Part shown: positions 24,728 to 31,405 of the stretch, one piece after another
Layout: each line of letters starts with the position of its first letter
Position numbering within the stretch: position 1 is the first letter of the stretch
Assembly (NCBI RefSeq): GCF_019880245.1
Contig: NZ_CP082289.1
Coordinates: 62,001 to 126,000, forward strand
Reading direction: 5' to 3'
Origin: Halobaculum roseum
GTDB taxonomy: Archaea; Halobacteriota; Halobacteria; Halobacteriales; Haloferacaceae
Length of the DNA: 64,000 nt
Program-made: the position numbers and the translations under genes
The notes under the pieces: model-generated
The model's database searches: none
What the model was told of the DNA's origin: nothing
The model's input: only the letters and a program-made list of their open reading frames with translations

Positions 24728-26021
24728 GCGTCACCTCCTGTGCGTTCTCGACCGGTCGCGCAGGCGGCAGCGAACGCAACGACCGTGGGGGGACGAGGAA
24801 ATTACCGCGACGCTCCGTTCGGATGTACTGCAGGATGCCGTTGTTGTTTCGCTGACCGACGGCCGACTGCTCGGTGACGTCAGTGCCATTCATCGCTTCT
24901 CTCGTGTCGACGAAGTCGGTGATCCGTCGCTGGAGCGCAAGGAAGTGGAGGCTGGCGGTTTCACCGTCGGTAGAATCGAAGTCGCGCCGAAGGATGAGAG
25001 GCGAGTCATCGTCATCGCGAGCGCGGGCGGATTTCTGGGAGTGACCGACGACGCCCATCTCGCGGGCCGTCTCATCCGTTGGCTGACAGTCGTCGATTTT
25101 GCTGCTGGTTCCGAGATTGTCTCCAGCGCCCTCGATTACGTCGTTCTCGGCGTGGTACGGACAGAACATCTTCGCCTCACGCTGCCAGCGATCGTCCTGA
25201 TTGTACCACTGATTGAGATTGAGCTGGAGCTTGGAGATGTGCTGGGTCGTTCCACCGGCGAACGGCCCCGACTGGATTGTCACGCGATCTTCACTGGCCT
25301 GGTTCTTTTTGAATCCCGATTTGAATCCCATAAACAGCGGCGCGTCCTCTGGGACCTTATCTGCCGGAACACCCTCTGCATCGTCAGCATTCTCCGCCGG
25401 CAACCCGTCCCCAATAAAGCCCGTCCGCCGGTCGGCGATTGAGAAAACATCGGTCAGTGTAGCGTCAGGCTGATCGACACCGTTGAGGGTTGATTTGTTC
25501 CCTTTGAGGGCTTCTTCGGCACCGAGCACCACCTGTGCCGTGTTACTCGCGAGATGGACGACTGCATCGGGCGTATCGAACTCGGGATCCTCAAACGGCG
25601 CAAGTGCTTCTGGATCAGGGAGGTCAACGTCTTCGGGAAGCGATTCGTCGAATCGGTCGAAGTATGCCGGAGAATAACTCACCGTGAGCAATAACCCGCC
25701 CCCGCTTCGCTCGTAGGCGTGTTCGATCCCACGGAGAGCTGTTTCAACTTGGTCACGGTCGTCTTCGTTCGGGGGCCCGTCTCGTCGGTAATTTAGATAG
25801 AGGAGCACACGATGGCTCGGAGCGACGACGTTCCCGTGGTCGTCCCGTGGGAGGGCCTCATTCCAAGCGTGCTGACGTTGTGGATACGACGAGAGATCAT
25901 CCGGCCCTGTTGGGACGTCAACATCTTCACGGCCTAAACAGGCACTGAATGCCGCTGCGCCTCCGATAGCGACGGCCGACTTGAGGAATTCTCTGCGAGG
26001 GATACCTCTCTCATCAGTCAT
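24714..26021 (-). CDS. DyP-like Tat-exported protein (DUF7405-like, EfeB position)
   Basis: 435 residues with a Tat signal IPRREFLKSA and a Cys near residue 28 (SACLG). The later part has the look of the ferredoxin-like DyP fold: TGFIGDGLPAEN, LFMGFKSGFKKNQ, SLHFLALQRRITDF. DyP-type proteins such as EfeB use heme and act with iron uptake in EfeUOB. The expected distal GXXDG and proximal His are not obvious, so heme peroxidase activity is uncertain. It leads the operon with two P19-like proteins. Confidence 0.75.
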   Translation of the reverse strand: MTDERGIPRREFLKSAVAIGGAAAFSACLGREDVDVPTGPDDLSSYPQRQHAWNEALPRDDHGNVVAPSHRVLLYLNYRRDGPPNEDDRDQVETALRGIEHAYERSGGGLLLTVSYSPAYFDRFDESLPEDVDLPDPEALAPFEDPEFDTPDAVVHLASNTAQVVLGAEEALKGNKSTLNGVDQPDATLTDVFSIADRRTGFIGDGLPAENADDAEGVPADKVPEDAPLFMGFKSGFKKNQASEDRVTIQSGPFAGGTTQHISKLQLNLNQWYNQDDRWQREAKMFCPYHAENDVIEGAGDNLGTSSKIDDCQPTDETAREMGVVGHSQKSARARDDDDSPLILRRDFDSTDGETASLHFLALQRRITDFVDTREAMNGTDVTEQSAVGQRNNNGILQYIRTERRGNFLVPPRSLRSLPPARPVENAQEVTHESS

Positions 26022-26097
26022 TGACGACAGTTAGGAAGCCAACGGAAAAGGCGGTTCTGGTAGAGTTCTTGAATCCCCGCTCAAGGTCGGTAGTAGA

Positions 26098-26685
26098 CTA
26101 TCTGGTGATGAGCTTCTTCACCAAGTTCCACCCGATAAATCGGGGGGCCCGCTTGCGGTATTGCTCGTATTCCTGGCCATACTGCTCTCGCAGCCACGGT
26201 TCTTCGGCAAACGGGAACAGTGCGTACACGAGGATGGTCAAGATGCCGTGTACAGCCAGTTTCCGGGAGTTCACTGCAATGATCGCGCCGACGATGAACG
26301 TAATGAATCCCACGCTCTGAGGGTTGCGCGTGTACTGGTAGATACCGTTCGTCCGAAGTTCCCCTTCTCTTCCACTGCTTTCCATCCACCCAAGTTCGAA
26401 GAGTGCTGAGAGGGCAAATCCCATCCCGAGTGCGGCGATACCGCTACCCGTGAGTTTGCTCCAACGTTCGGTGAAAATGAAGGAGTCCCGATCGAGCGCG
26501 CCCAGCACGGGAAACCCAGCGAACACGACGGAGAGCGCTGACCAATTGAACCACCACCGCCAAGAGCTGTCACCGATGGGCCACACTCGACGGTCAGGAT
26601 GAACCGCACTGATGGCGTACCCGAGAATCAGCGTGACATCCGCGACGACCGCCGTCAGGAGCGCACGATCTGAGAACGAGGACAT
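26098..26685 (-). CDS. Isoprenylcysteine methyltransferase-like membrane protein
   Basis: 195 residues. There are five membrane segments, and the C-terminal half carries GIYQYTRNPQSVGF (about residues 120-133) and EEPWLREQYGQEYEQYRKR (about 163-181), the paired motifs of ICMT/PEMT-type methyltransferases. The enzyme would methylate a lipid or membrane substrate using SAM. The substrate is unknown. The start MSSFSD was preferred since the longer frame adds non-membrane sequence. It is 76 bp upstream of the DyP-like gene on the same strand. Confidence 0.82.
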   Translation of the reverse strand: MSSFSDRALLTAVVADVTLILGYAISAVHPDRRVWPIGDSSWRWWFNWSALSVVFAGFPVLGALDRDSFIFTERWSKLTGSGIAALGMGFALSALFELGWMESSGREGELRTNGIYQYTRNPQSVGFITFIVGAIIAVNSRKLAVHGILTILVYALFPFAEEPWLREQYGQEYEQYRKRAPRFIGWNLVKKLITR

Positions 26686-26855
26686 ACGTGTATGTCGTGA
26701 TAGTGAAGGACAAAAAAGTGAGACAATCTTGGGTTCGCATCTGGGTACTGCTCCCTCTGAAGAGGTTTGGAACCACCAACCACTCTCTACAATTCTAACA
26801 TCCGGAGTAACTCGAATCGACGTTCTCAGGTAACTGCGTTTCAAATTCAGCCCAC

Positions 26856-27194
26856 ATGGCGGGATTTGTCCCACTCCATAGCGGGTTTACCGGTTCGCAG
26901 TCCCTTCCGTTGCTCGTGGTGATCACCGCCGCGGCTGCGGGTACAGCGGTACTTCTGGGACTTGCGATCGGCGCGTTCGTTCAACGCCAATCCCGTCCAT
27001 ATCTGTTAATCGTCGCTGCATTGGCTGCCCTTCTTGGACGCTCTGCGGTTGCGGGGATCTCCATCGTAGGCCTGTTTTCACAAGCCGAGCATCACCTCCT
27101 CGAACACGGGCTTGATGTCATTCTTGTAGCGCTCGTTATTGCTGCAGTCTATCACTCCCGAACCATTTCGAACGAGACCAACTTCGATACATGA
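26856..27194 (+). CDS. DUF7471-like membrane protein
   Basis: 112 residues with three hydrophobic segments and His residues in EHHLLEHG (about 79-86). It overlaps the next gene (a two-HTH regulator) by 4 bp. The pair of membrane protein and HTH gene is a recurring haloarchaeal arrangement, assigned to DUF7471 from memory. A sensing role for the regulator is plausible. Confidence 0.68.
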   Translation: MAGFVPLHSGFTGSQSLPLLVVITAAAAGTAVLLGLAIGAFVQRQSRPYLLIVAALAALLGRSAVAGISIVGLFSQAEHHLLEHGLDVILVALVIAAVYHSRTISNETNFDT

Positions 27195-27709
27195 CACACC
27201 AACGTGACCGAATTCACGAGTATATTGCCACCCACCCTGGAGAACACTTCAACGCGCTCACGCGGAGACTCGACCTCGCACCAGGACAGGTACAGTACCA
27301 TCTCAGGAAACTCCAGAATCAAGAGAGAGTGGTCAACCTACCTCTCTATGGCCGGACCCACTATTACACACCGGAATATGATGCGTGGGAGCGGGGAGCA
27401 ATCGCTGTCCTTCGCCGGGAAACAGCACGCGACATCTTATTCTGTGTTCTCGAACAGGGAACATCCAGCCCGAACGCTGTCACAGAGTCCCTCGGGATTG
27501 CTCGGGGAACCCTTGAGTGGCACTTGGATCATTTGACGGAACAGAATCTCATCGAGAAACACCGAGATGTCAATAATCACGTGACGCTGGTCGCAGCCGA
27601 GCGGACTGAGACCGCTCGCCTCCTCGAAGAGATCTCCCCCTCGCTGTCCGATCGGATGATCGACCGGTTCACCCGCCTCGTCGATAACCTATTGGCGGAT
27701 GGATCGTAA
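27191..27709 (+). CDS. Tandem winged-helix transcriptional regulator
   Basis: 172 residues with two winged helices. The first is around residues 1-60 (LTRRLDLAPGQVQYHLRKL). The second is around 75-135 (VTESLGIARGTLEWHLDHL). A helical tail follows. This is the MarR/ArsR-like tandem-HTH type common in haloarchaea. It is translationally coupled to the membrane protein upstream. Its targets are unknown; the divergent methyltransferase and iron genes are nearby candidates. Confidence 0.82.
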   Translation: MTHQRDRIHEYIATHPGEHFNALTRRLDLAPGQVQYHLRKLQNQERVVNLPLYGRTHYYTPEYDAWERGAIAVLRRETARDILFCVLEQGTSSPNAVTESLGIARGTLEWHLDHLTEQNLIEKHRDVNNHVTLVAAERTETARLLEEISPSLSDRMIDRFTRLVDNLLADGS

Positions 27710-27780
27710 CGAGCCCTCGGATGTATTTCGTTGAAACGAGAACTTGATTGTTCGATTACTGCACCCACTTGGATAGAACG

Positions 27781-28074
27781 CTATGCAGTCCCTGAGTCCA
27801 CGGTTCCCAGATACTGGGTTTCCCACTCACGACGTGCCTCTATTTCACGCTGACCGCGCTGTGTAACTGTGTATACGTTCGTCCGCCTGTCGAGTTCACC
27901 CTTCTCGAGCAGTCCTTTGTCGACGAGGTCGTCGAGATTCGGATAGAGGCGCCCGTGGTTGATCTCCTGTTCGTAGTAGTCGTCGAGTTCGTCTTTGATT
28001 GCGAGCCCGTGTGGTTCCTTGAGCCCGGCCGTTACATACAAGATGTCCCGCTGGAACCCAGTTAGATCGTGCAT
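27781..28074 (-). CDS. PadR-family transcriptional regulator
   Basis: 97 residues: a winged helix with MHDLTGFQRDILYVT at the start, the PadR motif INHGRLYPNLDDLV (about 38-51) and a basic wing DRRTNVYTVTQRG. It probably represses a transporter or stress gene. The start at 28074 is supported by comparison with the partial copy at the left window edge, where the more upstream ATG is frameshifted. Divergent from the DUF1931 gene; the shared 130-bp gap likely holds both promoters. Confidence 0.88.
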   Translation of the reverse strand: MHDLTGFQRDILYVTAGLKEPHGLAIKDELDDYYEQEINHGRLYPNLDDLVDKGLLEKGELDRRTNVYTVTQRGQREIEARREWETQYLGTVDSGTA

Positions 28075-28120
28075 CCGTCTGTTCTCTATTTTGAGGGGTG
28101 GCATATGTTCTCTCTGGTAC
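28054..28120. repeat. Direct repeat, copy 2 (padR 5' region)
   Basis: Matches positions 1-68 with a few substitutions and one missing T. It covers the first codons and upstream side of the complete padR gene. Beyond about 28120 the two copies have no further similarity. Confidence 0.75.
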
Positions 28121-28174
28121 CCCGAGGCGATTTTGGCTTGACTGGGTCGGGATATCGCGTGAAAACTTCGAACC

Positions 28175-28183
28175 TTTATATAG
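28175..28183 (+). promoter_or_regulatory. TATA box of the DUF1931 gene
   Basis: TTTATATAG is centred about 29 bp before the start codon at 28208, the usual spacing for a haloarchaeal transcript with little or no leader. Confidence 0.7.
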
Positions 28184-28207
28184 TGGACAGGTGAATTCCG
28201 CGATGGA

Positions 28208-28375
28208 ATGTCTGACCTAATCGTCAAAGCAGCCGTGAAGGACGCACTCTCGGACAACAACGTCTCGGCAGATTTCTACGACACGCTCAACGAGGAGGTC
28301 GCCGAACTGCTCGACGACGCCGCAGAGCGTGCCGAGTCCAACGACCGGAAGACGGTCCAGCCCCGCGACCTGTAG
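28208..28375 (+). CDS. DUF1931 histone-fold protein
   Basis: 55 residues starting MSDLIVKAAVKDAL and ending KTVQPRDL. Both ends match the short haloarchaeal DUF1931 family, a histone-fold relative. The fold is a helix-strand-helix dimer that may bind DNA or act as a small structural protein. It has a clear TATA box and lies upstream of xseA with a 75-bp gap containing a T-rich stretch (28411-28416). Confidence 0.85.
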   Translation: MSDLIVKAAVKDALSDNNVSADFYDTLNEEVAELLDDAAERAESNDRKTVQPRDL

Positions 28376-28450
28376 GCCTGCGTAACGCAGCCAAGCCCGT
28401 CACTCGAACGTAGCTTTTTGAGGTTCCTGTACAGAAGTTAGGAAACGAAG

Positions 28451-29503
28451 ATGGCGGACGCACCGGATACTGAACGGCAGGCGGTCGAGCCTGAGGCAGG
28501 AGACGTCCTCAGCGTGTCACAGCTGAACGACCGAATCGCCTCGGTCGTCGAGGATGCGCCTGCCCTCGACGGTGTCCGCTGTATTGGCGAAGTCACGGAT
28601 CTCCATCAGAACAGTACAGCGCTCTACTTCACGCTTACCGATGGCGACGCCGAGCTCCCCTGTATGATCTGGGCAAACCGCTATCGGAAGATGGACGCCG
28701 AGCTCGAGGACGGGACTGAGGTCATCCTGGAAGGCGATATCGACTACTGGACTGAAGGCGGGAAAATCGACCTCAAGCCGTGGGAAGTGATCGTCGTCGG
28801 CGACGGCGACCAAGCGGCCGCGGTCGAGCGACTGCGCAGCGAGCTCGAAGAGCGTGGCTGGTTCGACGACGAGCAGAAACAGCGCCCGCCAGCGTTTCCG
28901 GAACGGGTCGGTGTTGTGACCTCACTCCGAGGGGATGCTCGGTACGACATCCAGAGCGCGATCCACGAGCAAGACCCTACAGTCGACATCCTGGTGAAGG
29001 ATGCGACCGTCCAAGGGTCAGAGGCACCGACGTCTATCGCGAACGGGATTCACCATCTGGACCGCTCCGAGGACGTCGATTCAATTATCGTCGGCCGCGG
29101 CGGTGGGAGCGATTCGAACCTTCAGGCGTTCAACACCGAGCGGGTCGCGGAAGCGATCTTCACCGCGAACACCCCGATCGTCACGGCAATTGGCCATACT
29201 GACGACCGGCTAATCGCGGATCGGGTAGCGGATATGGCCGCGATCACACCGACAGCGGCCGGCGAGTACATCGCGAAGTCTCGGAATGACTTCCTGGCTA
29301 GCGACATTGGCCCGCTTGAGCAACAGCTTGAGGCCGCGTACGAGACCTTTGAACAGGAGCACGAACACGAACAGGAACTGGCCGAGGCAGTCGAAGAGGC
29401 GACCGCGCCTGAGGGCCTGTCGCCAGTTTACTACAAGGTTGCAATTGTCGTGCTCCTAGTGCTGTTGCTGCTCATTACTGCACTCTGGCTGGGGGTGATC
29501 TAA
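28451..29503 (+). CDS. xseA: Exodeoxyribonuclease VII large subunit with C-terminal membrane helix
   Basis: 350 residues. An OB-fold (about 18-115: GEVTDLHQNSTALYFTL, YWTEGGKIDLKPWEV) is followed by the catalytic domain (about 145-290) with FPERVGVVTSL, IIVGRGGGSDSNLQ and the AIGHTDD motif. A short coiled coil follows. It ends in a hydrophobic stretch of about 20 residues (VAIVVLLVLLLLITALW), not present in bacterial XseA, so it may be membrane-tethered. Bacterial XseA is about 450 residues. ExoVII degrades ssDNA. The small subunit is 3 bp downstream. Confidence 0.92.
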   Translation: MADAPDTERQAVEPEAGDVLSVSQLNDRIASVVEDAPALDGVRCIGEVTDLHQNSTALYFTLTDGDAELPCMIWANRYRKMDAELEDGTEVILEGDIDYWTEGGKIDLKPWEVIVVGDGDQAAAVERLRSELEERGWFDDEQKQRPPAFPERVGVVTSLRGDARYDIQSAIHEQDPTVDILVKDATVQGSEAPTSIANGIHHLDRSEDVDSIIVGRGGGSDSNLQAFNTERVAEAIFTANTPIVTAIGHTDDRLIADRVADMAAITPTAAGEYIAKSRNDFLASDIGPLEQQLEAAYETFEQEHEHEQELAEAVEEATAPEGLSPVYYKVAIVVLLVLLLLITALWLGVI

Positions 29504-29506
29504 TCG

Positions 29507-29689
29507 ATGGCAAAAGACACGGACATCAGGAGTCGGATGAACCGAATCGAAGAGATTATCGACCAACTCGACGCGGATGAGGTGTCACTTGATGAAGGGA
29601 GTGAGCTGTACGAGGAAGGGCAGGAGTTACTAACTGAAATCCGCGAGCGACTCCACGAAGGCCAGGGCGAGGTCATCGAGATCAAATGA
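29507..29689 (+). CDS. xseB: Exodeoxyribonuclease VII small subunit
   Basis: 60 residues of helical coiled-coil-like sequence: IRSRMNRIEEIIDQLD then SLDEGSELYEEGQELLTEI, which matches the XseB pattern. It forms the helical shell that controls XseA. It starts 3 bp after xseA, so the subunits are made together. Confidence 0.9.
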   Translation: MAKDTDIRSRMNRIEEIIDQLDADEVSLDEGSELYEEGQELLTEIRERLHEGQGEVIEIK

Positions 29690-29721
29690 GGAACGGCAGC
29701 GGTATCGACTGTCTCTCCGCG

Positions 29722-29762
29722 TTAACCAACAGCCTGCCGTTGTTCACGAGCTTGTTGGTTAA
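29722..29762. repeat. Inverted repeat TTAACCAACA / TGTTGGTTAA, 21-bp spacer (copy 1)
   Basis: Two perfect 10-bp arms with exactly 21 bp between. The same arms with the same spacing recur at 55291-55331, while the spacers differ in sequence. Arm centres are 31 bp apart, three helical turns, as expected for a two-dimer protein site rather than an RNA hairpin. It lies 32 bp after xseB and 74 bp before the next gene. Confidence 0.85.
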
Positions 29763-29836
29763 GGTCGCTAGCCACGGTTACCCTTCAGGCTTATCTGCGA
29801 TGTCCTCCCATTTCGAACCGTTCGACGGTAGTTCCA

Positions 29837-30211
29837 ATGTTCCATGAGACGGTTCTGATATTCGGCGTCTACCTACTCGCGTGTGGTGTAGCGTGGATCC
29901 TCCATGAGTCCGCACACTACGCCGTCCACAGGCTCTATGCGGAATCAGTCTCGTTCGGTGTCAATCGACGTGGCCCATACGTTGACGCCGTTTACGCCCC
30001 GTCTGCTCCGACGGTCGCTATCCGACTCGGTTCGATCGCGCCGACTCTCCTCTATACCCCTATTGTCGTACTCGGAATTGGAGCCTATCTCTCGTCGAAT
30101 CCGGTTCCACAGTTGGATCCAGTCGGGTGGTCGCTTGTCGCCGTTCCTCTCGTGATTTTGACTTTTCCGACTGGTGCTGATATCCAAGCGTGTCTCAACG
30201 CCTCAGAATAG
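29837..30211 (+). CDS. Possible membrane metalloprotease (HExxH)
   Basis: 124 residues with three hydrophobic segments. The first contains HESAHYAVH (about residues 23-31), a HExxH zinc-binding motif within or next to a membrane helix, as in site-2/M50 and DUF3267 proteins. A third ligand may be the Asp in PTGADIQA near the end. The protein is shorter than most M50 proteases, so it may be a minimal form or an inactive relative. Confidence 0.55.
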   Translation: MFHETVLIFGVYLLACGVAWILHESAHYAVHRLYAESVSFGVNRRGPYVDAVYAPSAPTVAIRLGSIAPTLLYTPIVVLGIGAYLSSNPVPQLDPVGWSLVAVPLVILTFPTGADIQACLNASE

Positions 30212-30319
30212 CGTTTCTTAACGTGTATTCGGTCGGCGTCAGACAAACACTTCATTAGTTACATAGTCAGATTTTAAGAAAGTCATTGGCCGTCAGTATT
30301 TAGTAGATAAGACGCAAGT

Positions 30320-30619
30320 ATGTGCAAATGTATCATGGCACAAGCCAGTCCCCGCAGTACCCCCCGTGAAACTGATACGGACGAGCGGTCCTCCGTGTCA
30401 GTTGAAGCGTGGTTGGAGGCGGTCAGTAGAGAACTGGATCCCGCCGAGTGTGAGGACCTCTCCGAACTCGGCATCTACTCGATCCACGAACACAGCAGCG
30501 CCCGCACGATCACCCTTCCTGAGGATGCGGACGAGTTCGAGGACGCGACGACGGTAAAGCAGTACTATTTCGAGGGCGAGGATTGCCCGCTTCTCATCGT
30601 TGCTCCGCTGCAGGTCTAA
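30320..30619 (+). CDS. Hypothetical acidic protein
   Basis: 99 residues starting MCKCIMAQ; a start at the second Met (30335) is also possible. It is soluble, with a CxC at the N-terminus and the C-terminal pattern CPLLIVAPLQV. It converges with the RHH gene. No family recognised. Confidence 0.55.
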   Translation: MCKCIMAQASPRSTPRETDTDERSSVSVEAWLEAVSRELDPAECEDLSELGIYSIHEHSSARTITLPEDADEFEDATTVKQYYFEGEDCPLLIVAPLQV

Positions 30620-30639
30620 GTCGCCCTGTGGGTCGCAGA

Positions 30640-30843
30640 TCAGCAGTCGGTGTCATCTTCTTTGTGGTCGGAATAGAACTGGATGAGGTACTGGAATCGG
30701 CCTGTATCACTCGTGAATGAGTCGAGTTCTTCCTGTAACCACTCGTATTTGTCCTGCGGGATTCGCATATTGATTCGGGCCACATCGTCGCTAACATCCG
30801 AGTCGGAGTTGCTGGCGCTGGTTGCTGTGTCCGCGTCTGACAT
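30640..30843 (-). CDS. Ribbon-helix-helix regulator (candidate repressor of the conjugation operon)
   Basis: 67 residues. After a disordered Ser/Asp-rich N-terminus, VARINMRIPQDKYEWLQEEL gives a strand (the ribbon) and first helix, and a second helix follows (SDTGRFQYLIQFY). This fits an RHH DNA-binding dimer. It is divergent from the type IV secretion operon with 139 bp between. The ATATAT box at 30870-30875 is about 29 bp from the start. Repeats beside that box are its likely operator. Confidence 0.72.
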   Translation of the reverse strand: MSDADTATSASNSDSDVSDDVARINMRIPQDKYEWLQEELDSFTSDTGRFQYLIQFYSDHKEDDTDC

Positions 30844-30869
30844 TAGTTCGACCCAGGCTATGCGGTCGC

Positions 30870-30875
30870 ATATAT
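30870..30875 (-). promoter_or_regulatory. TATA box of the RHH gene
   Basis: On the minus strand ATATAT is about 29 bp upstream of the start at 30843, giving a leaderless promoter. The GAGAACTT array begins only 12 bp further upstream, so a bound repressor would block TFB/TBP. Confidence 0.6.
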
Positions 30876-30886
30876 CCCAGTAGAAT

Positions 30887-30916
30887 GAGAACTTCTCTAG
30901 AGAACTTGGAGAACTT
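30887..30916. promoter_or_regulatory. GAGAACTT operator-like array
   Basis: Three direct copies of GAGAACTT start at 30887, 30900 and 30909. The first two overlap two perfect palindromes, GAGAA-C-TTCTC and TTCTC-TA-GAGAA. The array lies between the divergent RHH gene and the type IV secretion operon. RHH repressors usually bind such short direct or inverted repeats. The assignment to this regulator is inferred. Confidence 0.65.
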
Positions 30917-30982
30917 TGAAGATCTACAAATTCATTCAAATTTTCTGACCTCTTTTGGTCGTGCTATCCTTTCCCACAAACG

Positions 30983-31405
30983 ATGTGTGCTAAGGTCCCC
31001 TCCGGCGAGACGCCGGCCAGTACTGAGGAATCGACGTCCGTCATTCGGATCATCCACAGGTCCATCGGCCCGATTCTGCTGGCGCTCCTCCCGCTGATCC
31101 TGTTCGTGGGGACGGCGGCCGCACAGTCGGATCCGGGGAGCGCATTCTGCGACTCGAACATGGCCGACACCATCCAGAACATCTTCACCATCATCCAGTT
31201 CGGTGGGCCGCTCATCGGCGGCGTCCTCGCGCTCGGCGCGACGGTGGCGATCCCGTTCACCCGTCGCTCGGACTGGAAGAAGGAGATGAAATCTGTCCGG
31301 AATCAGGGCCTGCTCTGGGGCGTGATCGTCGCCCCCCTCGGGACGGAGATCGTCCAGTTCATCCTGAACAACATCGTGGTCGGTGGCACGAGTTGTGGAT
31401 TCTAA
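30983..31405 (+). CDS. Pilin-like (VirB2/TrbC-type) small membrane protein
   Basis: 140 residues. A cleavable-looking signal (hydrophobic stretch ending GTAAAQS, about 29-49) is followed by two further hydrophobic segments (about 66-88 and 108-130) with a short basic loop RRSDWKKEMK. This is the layout of VirB2/TrbC conjugative pilins. No sequence identity to a named pilin is claimed. First gene of the 14-kb operon; the next gene starts inside its end. Confidence 0.6.
   Translation: MCAKVPSGETPASTEESTSVIRIIHRSIGPILLALLPLILFVGTAAAQSDPGSAFCDSNMADTIQNIFTIIQFGGPLIGGVLALGATVAIPFTRRSDWKKEMKSVRNQGLLWGVIVAPLGTEIVQFILNNIVVGGTSCGF

Noticed and set aside
26022..26080. DtxR/IdeR-like iron box upstream of the DyP-like gene
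   Set aside because: GTTAGGAAGCCAAC contains one half-site and a poor second half. It does not meet a palindromic consensus, so no operator is claimed.
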